From contig JBCDCY010000002.1 of NCBI GenBank assembly GCA_039180875.1, positions 1 through 64,000 on the forward strand: a DNA stretch of 64,000 nt. Reading direction: 5' to 3'. Below are positions 50,415-60,779 of this stretch, piece after piece. The translations under genes were made by a program, and so were the position numbers. The notes beneath the pieces were generated by a model. It saw only the letters and a program-made list of their open reading frames with translations, had not been told where the DNA came from and searched no databases. The stretch is from JBCDCY01 sp039180875 (lineage in GTDB: Bacteria > Pseudomonadota > Alphaproteobacteria > Rhodobacterales > Rhodobacteraceae). How positions within the stretch are numbered: the stretch's first letter is position 1; each line of letters opens with the position of its first letter.

Positions 50415-51014
50415 CTATTTCGCGTGGTCGTGATAGATCGCGAAGTCCTCGGCCAGCTTGTCCTCGAGCCGCGCTTGCAGCGCCGGGGGCAGGGCTGAAA
50501 GCTCCCGCGCTGGAGAGCGATTGAGCCACGCCACCTCGAGCGGCGCGCCGATCCGGGCGGAGAGGAAGGCCACGAACGCCTCGAAATGGGCGTAGCGATA
50601 GATGTGGTCGACTGCGATCTCGCCGCCCTTGTCCCTGACGAAGCGCGCCGGCCGGCCGATCTGGGCGAAGGACGGCGGTTTGTCGTCGAGATAGGCGCTG
50701 ACGAAATCTGCAAAGCTTAAGCCATGGGTCGCCGTCTGCTTGCCCTCGACCTCCGGCCGCATGCGGTAGCGATACCAGCTGCCGAGCCAGTCGAGTGGTT
50801 CGCGGAAGAGGCAGACCGTCTCCACCTCCGGCGCGTCGATGGCGTGGAGATAGGGCCGCACGAACCGGCCGAACATCCGCGCCGTCATGTGCTTTACCCG
50901 GGGGTGGCCACCATAGTGGATCTCGGCATGGGGAGAGAGCGCCGCCTCCACCGCCGTCGAGCCCGCCTTGGTCATGGCGAGAAAGGCAATGCGGGGCTTG
51001 AAGCAAACGAGCAT
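50415..51014 (-). CDS. Sulfotransferase-like protein
   Basis: 199 residues. FLAMTKAGSTAVEAAL at 11-26 resembles the PAPS 5'-phosphosulfate loop and FREPLDWLGSWYRYR the 3'-phosphate (RDP) motif of sulfotransferases. Shorter than usual, so may be a minimal enzyme. Some Rhodobacterales homologues are, I think wrongly, labelled gamma-glutamyl kinase. Converges on cckA 18 bp away and is divergent from recA. Confidence 0.7.
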   Translation of the reverse strand: MLVCFKPRIAFLAMTKAGSTAVEAALSPHAEIHYGGHPRVKHMTARMFGRFVRPYLHAIDAPEVETVCLFREPLDWLGSWYRYRMRPEVEGKQTATHGLSFADFVSAYLDDKPPSFAQIGRPARFVRDKGGEIAVDHIYRYAHFEAFVAFLSARIGAPLEVAWLNRSPARELSALPPALQARLEDKLAEDFAIYHDHAK

Positions 51015-51097
51015 CGAAATCCGTACGCTGATCGGCGCAGCATTTACGCTTCATCAACCGATTGAACGCAAGGTCTGATTGGGACGATTTTCGTTAA

Positions 51098-51126
51098 TTG
51101 TTCTCCTTTTGATCGCGTGCTAGGTT
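51098..51126 (+). promoter_or_regulatory. recA promoter
   Basis: TTGTTC (51098-51103), exact 17-base spacer, TAGGTT (51121-51126). Located about 80 bp before recA, with the LexA box directly downstream of the -10. Confidence 0.6.
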
Positions 51127-51128
51127 GC

Positions 51129-51143
51129 GAACATGAGGTGAAC
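51129..51143 (+). promoter_or_regulatory. LexA (SOS) operator of recA
   Basis: GAACATGAGGTGAAC, which is GAAC-N7-GAAC, the reverse complement of the alphaproteobacterial LexA box GTTC-N7-GTTC. It begins two bases after the -10, at the expected transcription start, so LexA binding would block initiation until DNA damage. Confidence 0.85.
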
Positions 51144-51204
51144 GAAGCAGCGGATCGCGGCGCCCGGCAGAGCTATGGGCAAAGACGCGACAAGGGGATA
51201 AGAG

Positions 51205-52278
<1,074 letters not shown>

Positions 52279-52287
52279 CGCCGGCGC

Positions 52288-52309
52288 GTCCCGGGCCCCG
52301 ACCCGGGAC
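52288..52309 (+). terminator. Hairpin after recA
   Basis: GTCCCGGG (52288-52295), loop CCCCGA, CCCGGGAC (52302-52309): a perfect eight-pair GC stem ten bases after the recA stop. No U-run. A related GGTCCCGGACCCCGGG occurs at about 52372, also before alaS, and may be a second imperfect copy. Confidence 0.5.
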
Positions 52310-52424
52310 CTCGCCCTTTCGGTAAAGACGGCGTTGGGGAGCGGGGCGGACGCTTCGCCCCTTGCTGGACAGGTCCCGGACCCCGGGCTACACCGCTGGC
52401 AGCGCCCGCGGTGGATGGACTTTC

Positions 52425-55088
52425 ATGCCGAGCCTCAACGAGATCCGTTCGACCTTCCTCGATTATTTCGAGGGCCACGGCCATGCCGTCGTGCCGAGCT
52501 CGCCGCTGGTGCCGCGCAACGACCCGACGTTGATGTTCACCGCGGCCGGCATGGTGCAGTTCAAGAACGTCTTCACCGGCCTTGAGACGCGCGACTATTC
52601 CCGCGCGGTGACGGCGCAGAAATGCGTGCGGGCCGGCGGCAAGCACAACGACCTCGACAATGTCGGCTACACCGCGCGCCACCATACGTTCTTCGAGATG
52701 CTGGGGAATTTCTCCTTCGGCGACTACTTCAAGGACGTCGCCATCCCGCTTGCCTGGGACCTGGTGACGAAGGAGTTCGGGCTGCCGAAGGATCGTCTTC
52801 TCGTCACGGTCTACCACGACGACGACGACGCGGCGGAGATCTGGCGCAAATACGCGGGCCTGCCCGAGGAGCGGATCCTGCGCATCGCGTCGTCGGACAA
52901 CTTCTGGACCATGGGCCCGGTGGGGCCCTGCGGCCCGTGCTCCGAGATCTTCTACGACCATGGCCCGGACATCCCCGGCGGCCCCCCCGGCACGCCGGAG
53001 GAGGACGGCGACCGGTTCACAGAGATCTGGAACCTCGTCTTCATGCAGTATGAGCAGTTCGAGGACGGCACCCGCCGCGATCTGCCCCGGCCCTCGATCG
53101 ATACCGGGATGGGCGTCGAGCGCATGGCGGCGGTGCTGCAGGGCACCTATGACAACTACCGCACCGATCTGATGCGGGGATTGATCGAGGCTTCGGCCCA
53201 CGCCTCCAGCACCGATCCCGACGGCCCGGGCGCCACGCACCACCGGGTGATCGCCGATCATCTGCGGGCCGTCTCCTTCCTGATCGCCGATGGCGTGCTG
53301 CCCTCGAACGAGGGGCGGGGCTATGTCCTCCGCCGGATCATGCGCCGCGCCATGCGCCATGCCCACCTCCTCGGCGCGGAGGAGCCATTGATGCATCGGC
53401 TGGTCCCGGCCCTGGTCGGCCGCATGGGCACCGCCTATCCGGAGCTCGGCCGCGCCCGCGCCCTGATCGAAGAGACCCTGCGGCTGGAGGAGGAGCGCTT
53501 CCGCTCCACCCTCTCCCGCGGTCTCCGGCTGCTCGAAGATGCGCTCGGCGATCTCCCGTCTGACGCGCCGCTGCCGGGCGATGTCGCCTTCCGGCTTTAC
53601 GACACCTACGGCTTTCCCATCGACCTCACCCAAGACGCCCTCCGCGAACGCGGTCGCACTGTGGACGTCGACGGGTTCGACGCGGCGATGGCGGCACAGA
53701 AGGCCCAGGCCCGCGCCGCCTGGTCGGGCACTGGCGCCACGGCGGAGCAGGCCATCTGGTTCGACATCGTCGACCGCGTCGGCCCGACGGAGTTCCTGGG
53801 CTACGACGCCGACCGGGCCGAGGGCATCGTCCAGGCCCTGGTCCGGGATGGCGCCGAGGTGGAGAGCGCCGCGGCCGGTGAGACCGTCGACATCGTCCTC
53901 AACCAGACCCCGTTCTATGGCGAGGCCGGCGGTCAGGTCGGCGACACCGGCACGCTGAAGACCGAGGACGGCGTGGCCCGCATCACGGACGTGCAGCGCC
54001 ATGCCGGCGCCTTCGTCCACCGCGCCGAGGTGACGGAGGGCACGCTCAGCGTCGGCGCCGCGGCGGAACTGGCCTACGACCCGGCGCGCCGGCACGCAAT
54101 CCGGGCCAACCACTCGGCCACCCACCTGATGCATGAGGCGCTGCGGGCCACGCTCGGCGACCATGTGGCCCAGCGCGGCTCCCTCGTCGCGCCCGATCGG
54201 CTGCGCTTCGATTTCTCCCATATGGCGCCGCTGAGCGAGGCGGAGCGGGAGGCGGTGGAAAGCGCGGTGAACGCCCATATCCGCGAGAATGCGCCGGTCA
54301 CCACTCGCCTGATGACCCCGGATGAAGCGGAAGCTCACGGCGCCCGGGCCCTTTTCGGCGAGAAGTACGGAGATGAGGTGCGGGTCGTCGCCATGGGGGA
54401 GGAGACGGGCAGCGGCCGCGGCTCGGACGGCACGACCTATTCCATTGAGCTCTGCGGCGGGACCCATGTGGCGCGGACCGGCGATATCGGCCTCTTCAAG
54501 TTGGTGGGAGAGGGCGCTTCGGCCGCCGGCGTCCGCCGGATCGAGGCCCTGACCGGCGCCGCCGCCCTCGCCCATGTCGCGGCGATGGAGGCACAGCTCA
54601 CGGCATCGGCCGCCGAGCTGCGCGCCCGGCCGGAGGAGCTTGCCGGCCGGATCCAGGCCCTGCTCGAGGAACGCCGCACCCTGCAGGGCGAGCTGGCGAC
54701 GCTCCGCCAGCAGATGGCGCTCTCGGGCGGCACGGCGACGGATGGCGAGAGTGCGGCCAAGACCGTGGCCGGGCTCAGCTTCCTCGGCCAATCGCTCTCC
54801 GGCGTGTCGGGCAAGGACCTGCGCGGACTGATCGACGCGCACAAGGCTCGGCTCGGCTCCGGCATCGTGCTCCTCGTCGCCGATACCGGCGGTAAGGCGG
54901 CGGTGGCGGCCGGGGTGACGGAGGATCTGACGGACCGGATCTCGGCCGTCGATCTGGTGCGGGTCGCGGCCGCGGCGGTCGGCGGCAAGGGCGGCGGCGG
55001 CCGGCCCGACATGGCCCAGGCCGGCGGGCCCGACCCCTCGAAAGCGGCGGATGCGATTGCCGCCGCCGAAGCCCTGATCGCCGGTTAG
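52425..55088 (+). CDS. alaS: Alanine--tRNA ligase
   Basis: 887 residues from ATG 52425 (MPSLNEIRSTFLDYF). Class II core: FFEGHGHAVVPSSPLVP region, MFTAAGMVQFKNVFTG, TARHHTFFEMLGNFSFGDYFK and GMGVERMAAVLQG; editing domain with NHSATHLMHEAL and CGGTHVAR (zinc site); C-terminal coiled coil and DHHA1 domain ending GGGGRPDMAQAGG. Charges tRNA-Ala and clears Ser/Gly mischarging. Follows recA, as in many alphaproteobacteria. Confidence 0.98.
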   Translation: MPSLNEIRSTFLDYFEGHGHAVVPSSPLVPRNDPTLMFTAAGMVQFKNVFTGLETRDYSRAVTAQKCVRAGGKHNDLDNVGYTARHHTFFEMLGNFSFGDYFKDVAIPLAWDLVTKEFGLPKDRLLVTVYHDDDDAAEIWRKYAGLPEERILRIASSDNFWTMGPVGPCGPCSEIFYDHGPDIPGGPPGTPEEDGDRFTEIWNLVFMQYEQFEDGTRRDLPRPSIDTGMGVERMAAVLQGTYDNYRTDLMRGLIEASAHASSTDPDGPGATHHRVIADHLRAVSFLIADGVLPSNEGRGYVLRRIMRRAMRHAHLLGAEEPLMHRLVPALVGRMGTAYPELGRARALIEETLRLEEERFRSTLSRGLRLLEDALGDLPSDAPLPGDVAFRLYDTYGFPIDLTQDALRERGRTVDVDGFDAAMAAQKAQARAAWSGTGATAEQAIWFDIVDRVGPTEFLGYDADRAEGIVQALVRDGAEVESAAAGETVDIVLNQTPFYGEAGGQVGDTGTLKTEDGVARITDVQRHAGAFVHRAEVTEGTLSVGAAAELAYDPARRHAIRANHSATHLMHEALRATLGDHVAQRGSLVAPDRLRFDFSHMAPLSEAEREAVESAVNAHIRENAPVTTRLMTPDEAEAHGARALFGEKYGDEVRVVAMGEETGSGRGSDGTTYSIELCGGTHVARTGDIGLFKLVGEGASAAGVRRIEALTGAAALAHVAAMEAQLTASAAELRARPEELAGRIQALLEERRTLQGELATLRQQMALSGGTATDGESAAKTVAGLSFLGQSLSGVSGKDLRGLIDAHKARLGSGIVLLVADTGGKAAVAAGVTEDLTDRISAVDLVRVAAAAVGGKGGGGRPDMAQAGGPDPSKAADAIAAAEALIAG

Positions 55089-55097
55089 GAGAGCCCC

Positions 55098-55382
55098 ATG
55101 GCCGCCTATGTAATCGCCCGGATCGAGGTGACGGACCCGGATGAGTACATGAAGTACGCCAGTCAAACCGTTGCCACGGCAGAGAAGTTCGGCGGAGAGT
55201 TCCTGGCCAAGGGCGGCGCAGCCCATTACATCGAGGGCAGCGGCCCCGAGCGCCTCGTCATCGTCCGGTTCCCCGACCGCGCCGCGGCGGAAGCCTGGTA
55301 CGCGTCGCCCGACTACCAAAAGATCCTGCCGATCGCGCTCGCCGCCAGCCGGCGCGACATGGTCATCGTCGACGGCATCTGA
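55098..55382 (+). CDS. DUF1330 protein, copy 1
   Basis: 94 residues. Single ferredoxin-like dimeric barrel domain: YVIARIEVTDPDEYMKYA, GGEFLAKGG, IVRFPDRAAAEAWYASPDY and the family ending RRDMVIVDG. No known activity for the family. Nine bases after alaS; its paralogue follows after ten bases. Confidence 0.85.
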   Translation: MAAYVIARIEVTDPDEYMKYASQTVATAEKFGGEFLAKGGAAHYIEGSGPERLVIVRFPDRAAAEAWYASPDYQKILPIALAASRRDMVIVDGI

Positions 55383-55392
55383 GGAGACAGCC

Positions 55393-55674
55393 ATGCCCGC
55401 CTACTGGATCGCCAACGTCACGGTGACGGACGAGGAGAGCTACGCGAAATACGCCCAACTCGCCGGGCAGATCATCCCGGCCCATGGCGGAGAATTCCTG
55501 GCCCGCGGCGGCCGCTACCGGCAGATGGAGGGCCGCGAGCACGCCCGCAACGTCCTCGCCCGCTTCCCCAGCTTCGAGGCGGCCGTCGGCTGCTACGAAA
55601 GCGCCGAGTATCAGGAAGCCCTAAAGTTCGCCGCCCCCGCCTCCGACCGCGACATCGTCATCGTCGAGGGTTGA
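55393..55674 (+). CDS. DUF1330 protein, copy 2
   Basis: 93 residues from ATG 55393. Same layout as the preceding gene (YWIANVTVTDEESYAKYA, GGEFLARGG, RFPSFEAAVGCYESAEY, RDIVIVEG), clearly a tandem paralogue but well diverged. They may form a heterodimer, since the fold is usually dimeric (inference). Confidence 0.85.
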   Translation: MPAYWIANVTVTDEESYAKYAQLAGQIIPAHGGEFLARGGRYRQMEGREHARNVLARFPSFEAAVGCYESAEYQEALKFAAPASDRDIVIVEG

Positions 55675-55728
55675 GCGACCTGAGGCGGTGCGTCCGCGGG
55701 GAACGCCTCTTGGTCACTCTGCGCGCCT

Positions 55729-56448
55729 CTATCGGAAGACTTCGGTCAGAGCCGAGCCGTGCTGCAAACGCTCCTCGAGCCGCCGGAGCACGAAGATAAA
55801 AGCAATGAAAAAGCCGATGTCAGTGATTCCTGTAGAGATCGCCAACAAGGTATTGATTAGCCCGTAGCCCCCGTCTGCATCGTCAGGCGCGATCGACTGA
55901 TCGAACAGAGAGATGAGGGCGAGGACTGAGAACAACAGCGGGATAAGCCAGAGCGCCCACCAGATCTTGAGGAGCGTCGGCGCGCCCTGACCCCCTGTAG
56001 CCGCAGGGTCGCTGGCGATCCAGAGTTCGCGCACCCCCTGGTACGGCTTCCAGAGGTTGGCGATCGGGATGAAGAACCAGACGACAAGCCAGCGCGGTGT
56101 CATCTTCACTGGAACGCCCCGCGCATGCAGGGCCGCGCTGATCCGGTTGAGCAGGAGAAGCGGGAGGATAATTGCGACGAGATAGAAGATGATCGCGCCG
56201 GTAATCGTAATGATCTCGTAATAGCTCCTAATCCAGCCCCAGCCGAAAAGCGGCTCGACCTCGGTGCCCGTCAGATCGCTCTCGCGCCAGGCGAGGACCG
56301 CCTCCAGGTAAAGCAGATCGGCGATCAGGATCACCGTCCCGGCGGCGATCCCGAGCCAGAGCGAGGCAACGACCCAGCCCATCAGGGGCCGGGTCGGCAT
56401 CTCCACATAGGTTTTCGACGGCGACGCGTCCGCGATGTCAGCCGGCAA
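55729..56448 (-). CDS. DUF4328 membrane protein
   Basis: 239 residues with about five membrane helices. The DUF4328 hallmark is MTPRWLVVWFFIPIANLWKPYQGVRELW, followed by WWALWLIPLLFSV. Function unknown. Its start overlaps the end of icd by 11 bases, suggesting coupled expression. Confidence 0.8.
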   Translation of the reverse strand: MPADIADASPSKTYVEMPTRPLMGWVVASLWLGIAAGTVILIADLLYLEAVLAWRESDLTGTEVEPLFGWGWIRSYYEIITITGAIIFYLVAIILPLLLLNRISAALHARGVPVKMTPRWLVVWFFIPIANLWKPYQGVRELWIASDPAATGGQGAPTLLKIWWALWLIPLLFSVLALISLFDQSIAPDDADGGYGLINTLLAISTGITDIGFFIAFIFVLRRLEERLQHGSALTEVFR

Positions 56449-57652
56449 GGGCCTTGCCGAGGTTTTCGTCGATCTTGTCGAGGAAGCCGGTCGTCGTCAG
56501 CCACTTCTGGTCGGGGCCGACGAGGAGGGCGAGGTCCTTGGTCATGTGACCGGCCTCCACCGTCTCGACGCAGACCCGCTCCAGCGTCTCGGCGAAGCGG
56601 GCCAGTTCATCGTTGTCGTCGAGCTTGGCGCGGTGCTTCAGTCCTCCGGTCCATGCGAAGATCGAGGCGATGGAGTTGGTCGAGGTCTCCTTGCCCGCCT
56701 GATGCTGGCGGTAGTGGCGGGTGACGGTGCCGTGGGCCGCCTCCGCCTCGACGATCTTGCCGTCAGGGGTCATCAGCTGGCTGGTCATCAGCCCCAGCGA
56801 GCCAAAGCCCTGGGCCACCGTGTCGGACTGCACGTCGCCGTCGTAGTTCTTGCAGGCCCAGACATAGCCGCCCGACCATTTGAGCGCCGCTGCCACCATG
56901 TCATCGATCAGCCGGTGCTCATAGGTGATGCCGGCCGCCTTGAACTTCTCCGCGAACTCCTCGTCGTAGACCTTCTGGAAGAGGTCCTTGAAGCGGCCGT
57001 CATAGGCCTTGAGGATGGTGTTCTTGGTGGAGAGATAGACCGGCCAGCCGCGCGAGAGGCCGTAGTTCATCGAGGCCCGGGCGAAGTCGATGATCGAGGC
57101 GTCGAGGTTGTACATCGCCATGGTGACGCCGGACCCAGGGGCCTGGAACACCTCATGCTCGATGGTCTCGCCGTCCTCGCCGACGAAGCGGATGGTCAGC
57201 GTGCCCTTGCCCGGAAACTTGAAGTCGGTGGCGCGGTACTGGTCGCCGAACGCATGGCGGCCGACGACGATGGGCTGGGTCCAGCCCGGTACCAGCCGGG
57301 GCACGTTCTTGCAGATGATCGGCTCGCGAAAGATCACGCCGCCGAGGATGTTGCGGATCGTACCGTTCGGGGAGCGGTACATGCGCTTGAGGTTGAACTC
57401 CTCGACCCGCTGTTCGTCGGGCGTGATGGTGGCGCATTTCACGCCGCAGCCGTGTTCCTTGATGGCGTTGGCCGCGTCCACGGTGATCTGGTCGTCGGTC
57501 TCGTCCCGCGCCTCGATGCCGAGGTCGTAGTATTTCAGGTCGATGTCGAGATAGGGCAGGATCAGCTTCTGCTTGATGAAGTCCCAGATGATCCGGGTCA
57601 TTTCGTCGCCGTCGAGCTCGACGACCGGGTTTGCTACCTTGATCTTGGACAT
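56438..57652 (-). CDS. icd: Isocitrate dehydrogenase (NADP+), eukaryotic-like subfamily
   Basis: 404 residues. Converts isocitrate to 2-oxoglutarate in the TCA cycle. N-terminal NPVVELDGDEMTRIIW, substrate loop YRSPNGTIRN (contacts isocitrate), YEHRLIDDMVAAALKWSGGYVWACKNYDGDVQSD (catalytic Lys/Asp) and AEAAHGTVTRHYRQHQ (NADP site). The 404-residue length and this N-terminus are of the homodimeric type shared with mitochondria, usual in alphaproteobacteria. Confidence 0.97.
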   Translation of the reverse strand: MSKIKVANPVVELDGDEMTRIIWDFIKQKLILPYLDIDLKYYDLGIEARDETDDQITVDAANAIKEHGCGVKCATITPDEQRVEEFNLKRMYRSPNGTIRNILGGVIFREPIICKNVPRLVPGWTQPIVVGRHAFGDQYRATDFKFPGKGTLTIRFVGEDGETIEHEVFQAPGSGVTMAMYNLDASIIDFARASMNYGLSRGWPVYLSTKNTILKAYDGRFKDLFQKVYDEEFAEKFKAAGITYEHRLIDDMVAAALKWSGGYVWACKNYDGDVQSDTVAQGFGSLGLMTSQLMTPDGKIVEAEAAHGTVTRHYRQHQAGKETSTNSIASIFAWTGGLKHRAKLDDNDELARFAETLERVCVETVEAGHMTKDLALLVGPDQKWLTTTGFLDKIDENLGKALAG

Positions 57653-57751
57653 GGGGCCTCCATCCGCGCGGGGTTTGGCGCTTCATAGGGGATGGGATGG
57701 GGGCTGGAAACCCGTCGGCGCAAAAAAGCGTATGCGGACGTATACTGCCCG

Positions 57752-58081
57752 CTACTTGGCCGGCATCGGGCCGACGAAGGCGAAGGCGAGATCGAGGAGC
57801 GTGCGCATGCGCCCCGGTTCCTCGAGCGTCTCGGTGTCGGTCTCGACCATGCCGCCCATGCGCCGCCCGGTGAAGGCGAGGGGGGAGACGCCGGGGATGG
57901 CGCGGGCCGCGCCCTCGCGGTCTTTGCCGACGCGGAACATCGCGCCGCCCTTGTGCACACCGCAGAGCATGTTGCCGCGGAGCAGGAAACAGATGCCGCC
58001 GAACATCTTCTTCTCGGCGATGTCGGGATGGCCGTCGAGCTCGGCGCGCAGCAGGTCCGCCTGGGTCTCGTCATAGGCCAT
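57752..58081 (-). CDS. TfoX/Sxy N-terminal-domain protein
   Basis: 109 residues from ATG 58081. MFGGICFLLRGNMLCGVHKGGAMFRVG is the TfoX N-terminal domain core. The C-terminal TfoX domain is absent. In gamma-proteobacteria full TfoX activates competence; here the short form's role is unknown. Divergent from the TrmJ-like gene. Confidence 0.82.
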   Translation of the reverse strand: MAYDETQADLLRAELDGHPDIAEKKMFGGICFLLRGNMLCGVHKGGAMFRVGKDREGAARAIPGVSPLAFTGRRMGGMVETDTETLEEPGRMRTLLDLAFAFVGPMPAK

Positions 58082-58147
58082 CGCTGCGCTCCGATTGCGT
58101 GTGGCTCGGCCAGAGCCTATCACGCGGGGCCGAGCGGGAGGAGCGCC

Positions 58148-58888
58148 ATGGCGGAGGAGCTGGCCCCGGGCCCGGTCGTGATCCTCGACCGACCCCAGAT
58201 GGGCGAGAATATCGGCGCCGCGGCGCGGGCGATGTGGAATTTCGGCCTCCGCCGGATGCGGCTGATCGCGCCCCGCGACGGCTGGCCGAACCCCAAGGCC
58301 GTGGCCATGGCCTCCGGCGCCGGGCGACTGCTGGAGGATGCCGCGCTTTTCGAGACGGCGGAGGCGGCCCTCGGCGATCTCTCCACCATCTATGCCACCA
58401 CGGCCCGGCCCCGGGGCCTCACCAAGCGAGTGCTGGCGCCTGAGGCCGCGATGCGGGAAGCGCGGGCTCGGATGGCGGAGGGGGAGCGTGTCGGCCTCCT
58501 CTTCGGGCCGGAGCGGGCGGGGCTCGAGACGGCAGAGATCGTGCGCGCCTCGGCCATCGTCACGGTGCCGGTCAATCCCGACTTTCCCTCCCTCAACCTG
58601 GCGCAGTGCGTGCTGCTGCTCGCCTATGAATGGCGCCGGCAGGGCGAGGCGGTCGAGCCGGCGCTCGCCATCCCCCGTGGCGGTCGGCCGGCGGAGCATC
58701 TGGAGGTCGCGCGCCTCCTCGACCATCTCGTCGAAAAGCTCGACGAGGCCCGGTTCTTCTACCCCGAGGCCAAGCGGGAGAGCATGGAGGTCCACCTCCG
58801 CAACCTCTTCCATCGCCTAGAACTGACCGAGGCCGACATCCGCACCCTGCACGGCGTGGTGCGCGCCCTCGGCCGTGGCGCCGGCTGA
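58148..58888 (+). CDS. trmJ: TrmJ-like SPOUT RNA 2'-O-methyltransferase
   Basis: 246 residues, E. coli TrmJ length. SPOUT motifs in order: LDRPQMGENIGAAARAMWNFGL, ATTARPRGLTK, LLFGPERAGLETAEI and VPVNPDFPSLNLAQCVLLLAYEW with its knotted SAM site. The extra C-terminal helix region (EHLEVARLLDHLVEKL) is also TrmJ-like. Expected target is position 32 of tRNAs. Confidence 0.9.
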   Translation: MAEELAPGPVVILDRPQMGENIGAAARAMWNFGLRRMRLIAPRDGWPNPKAVAMASGAGRLLEDAALFETAEAALGDLSTIYATTARPRGLTKRVLAPEAAMREARARMAEGERVGLLFGPERAGLETAEIVRASAIVTVPVNPDFPSLNLAQCVLLLAYEWRRQGEAVEPALAIPRGGRPAEHLEVARLLDHLVEKLDEARFFYPEAKRESMEVHLRNLFHRLELTEADIRTLHGVVRALGRGAG

Positions 58889-58974
58889 CCCCAAAGTCGA
58901 CACAATTGCTGCTTAAGGAAAGGTGAAGGGTTGAGGGGGGTCTCTGCCCCGAAAGCGGTTTGTGAGGGGATCAC

Positions 58975-59511
58975 GTGCCAATGCCGGTTTTATTGGCGGT
59001 GCTCGGGGCCATCGGGGCGGGCCTGTTTTGGTATGCGCGCATGCGCGCTGCCGGTGAGACGGCCCGCGATCTGGTCGATGCCGCCAACGATGTGCGCCTG
59101 GCCGCCCGACGGCTCGGCTATCGCATTCGACGCAACGATCACCCGGCCGATGCGGTGGATGATGCCCGCATCGCCGCCGCCGGGATCGTCTTCGCCATCG
59201 CCGAGATGGAGCAAATGGTAACCCAGGCCGGGGTCGACGCCTTCCTGGCCGAGGCGCGGTCGCGCTTCGGCGTGAACCATGAGGAGGCCGAAGAGATCAC
59301 AGCGGTCGGCCGTTGGGTGGCGCAGCAGTGCCAGACCAAGGCCGAGGCGGTGCGCCGGCTCTCCAAGCGCCTCCGCGATCTCGCAGGGGCCGAGGCACTG
59401 CCCGATCTCGAGGCGATGATCGACGCCGTCGCCGATCCGGGCGGGCGCGGCCTGTCGGAGGTCGGCGCCGACGCACTCGCCACCCTGCGCCGGGTGGTTG
59501 CGCCGCACTGA
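58975..59511 (+). CDS. Hypothetical membrane-anchored helical protein
   Basis: 178 residues from GTG 58975 (GAGGGG five bases before). One N-terminal membrane helix (VLLAVLGAIGAGLFWYA), then an all-helical cytoplasmic part: AGIVFAIAEMEQMVTQAG, NHEEAEEITAVGRWVAQQC and VRRLSKRLRDLAG. The pattern recalls TerB-type domains, but the metal-binding acidic residues were not confirmed. 81 bp before ctaA. Confidence 0.65.
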   Translation: MPMPVLLAVLGAIGAGLFWYARMRAAGETARDLVDAANDVRLAARRLGYRIRRNDHPADAVDDARIAAAGIVFAIAEMEQMVTQAGVDAFLAEARSRFGVNHEEAEEITAVGRWVAQQCQTKAEAVRRLSKRLRDLAGAEALPDLEAMIDAVADPGGRGLSEVGADALATLRRVVAPH

Positions 59512-59592
59512 CTAGCCCCCGGGGCGTGACCGATTTGCCGCTTGCCGCCGATCAACGGGGCCCATAGCTCTCCCGGGAAGGGAGAGCCATCG

Positions 59593-60735
59593 ATGAGCAG
59601 CAAGCGCAGCATCTTCGAGGAGGTCGGGCCGGAGCGCCGCGACCGCGATGCGCCCCGACCCGGGATCGCGCAAGCGAGCCGCAGCGCGCGCCGCCGGGCC
59701 ATCGCCGGCTGGCTGATGGCGCTTTTCGCCCTGGTCGTGCTGATGGTGGCGGTCGGCGGTCTGACGCGATTGACCGACAGCGGGCTCTCCATCACCGAAT
59801 GGCGGCCGGTGACCGGCGCCATTCCGCCCCTGACGGCGGAGGATTGGGCGGCGGCGTTCGAGAAATACCGCGCCATCCCCGAATACCAACTGCAGAACCG
59901 CGGCATGAGCCTGGCGGAGTTTCAGGTGATCTACTGGTGGGAGTGGGGGCACCGCCAGCTCGGCCGGGTGATCGGCGCGGTCTGGGCCATCGGCTTTTTC
60001 TGGTTCCTCGCCCGTCGCCAGATCCCCGCGGGCTGGACGCCGCGACTTCTCGGCCTCGGCGCCCTGGGCGGGCTGCAGGGGGCGGTCGGCTGGTGGATGG
60101 TCTCCTCCGGCCTGGCGCCGGAGATGCTGGATGTCGCCTCCTACCGCCTGGCGATCCACCTTGGCCTCGCGGTGATCATTCTCGGCCTGATTGCCTGGTA
60201 CGTGATGCTGCTCCGCCGGGACGAAGTCGGCTTGCTGCAGGCCCGGCGCCAGCGCGAGAGCGGCCTGATGCGCATCACCGGGGCCCTCGCGGCGCTGGCT
60301 TTCCTGCAGATCCTGCTCGGCGCGCTGGTCGCCGGGATCGACGCCGGGCAGGCCTATGTCGACTGGCCGCTGATGTCGGGGGCCTGGTTCCCGGCCGGGG
60401 CCTTCGATCTTTCCCCGCTCTGGCGCAATTTCTTCGAGAACCCGGGGCTGGTGCAGTTCAACCACCGGACCCTCGGCTATCTGCTGCTGCTGGCCGGTAT
60501 CGCGACCTGGCTCGTCAGCCGCCGCTCGGCCCAGCGGGCGGTGCGCCGGGGCGCGGACTGGGTGATGATCGTGCTGTTTGCCCAGATGACGCTCGGCATC
60601 ATCACCTTGGTCAGCGTTTCGCCCCTGCCGCTCGCGCTGCTGCATCAGGCGGGCGCGGTGCTGACCTTCGTGCTGATCCTACGGGCCCGCTTCCTGGCCG
60701 GCTATCCGCCGGCACAGTCGGTGCGCGGCGGCTAG
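59593..60735 (+). CDS. ctaA: Haem A synthase
   Basis: 380 residues from ATG 59593 (GGGAGAG upstream). COX15/CtaA family with eight membrane segments: VGGLTRLTDSGLSITEWRPVTG, YWWEWGHRQLGRVIG (haem-ligand His), GGLQGAVGWWMVSSGL, HLGLAVIILGLIAW, FNHRTLGYLLLL and LLHQAGAVLTFV. Oxidises haem O to haem A for cytochrome c oxidase. The type-2 pattern is usual in alphaproteobacteria. No other cta gene in the window. Confidence 0.95.
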   Translation: MSSKRSIFEEVGPERRDRDAPRPGIAQASRSARRRAIAGWLMALFALVVLMVAVGGLTRLTDSGLSITEWRPVTGAIPPLTAEDWAAAFEKYRAIPEYQLQNRGMSLAEFQVIYWWEWGHRQLGRVIGAVWAIGFFWFLARRQIPAGWTPRLLGLGALGGLQGAVGWWMVSSGLAPEMLDVASYRLAIHLGLAVIILGLIAWYVMLLRRDEVGLLQARRQRESGLMRITGALAALAFLQILLGALVAGIDAGQAYVDWPLMSGAWFPAGAFDLSPLWRNFFENPGLVQFNHRTLGYLLLLAGIATWLVSRRSAQRAVRRGADWVMIVLFAQMTLGIITLVSVSPLPLALLHQAGAVLTFVLILRARFLAGYPPAQSVRGG

Positions 60736-60779
60736 GTCCAGCAAGGGCGCCGTAGCGCCCTCTCGAGAGATATGCGTCG

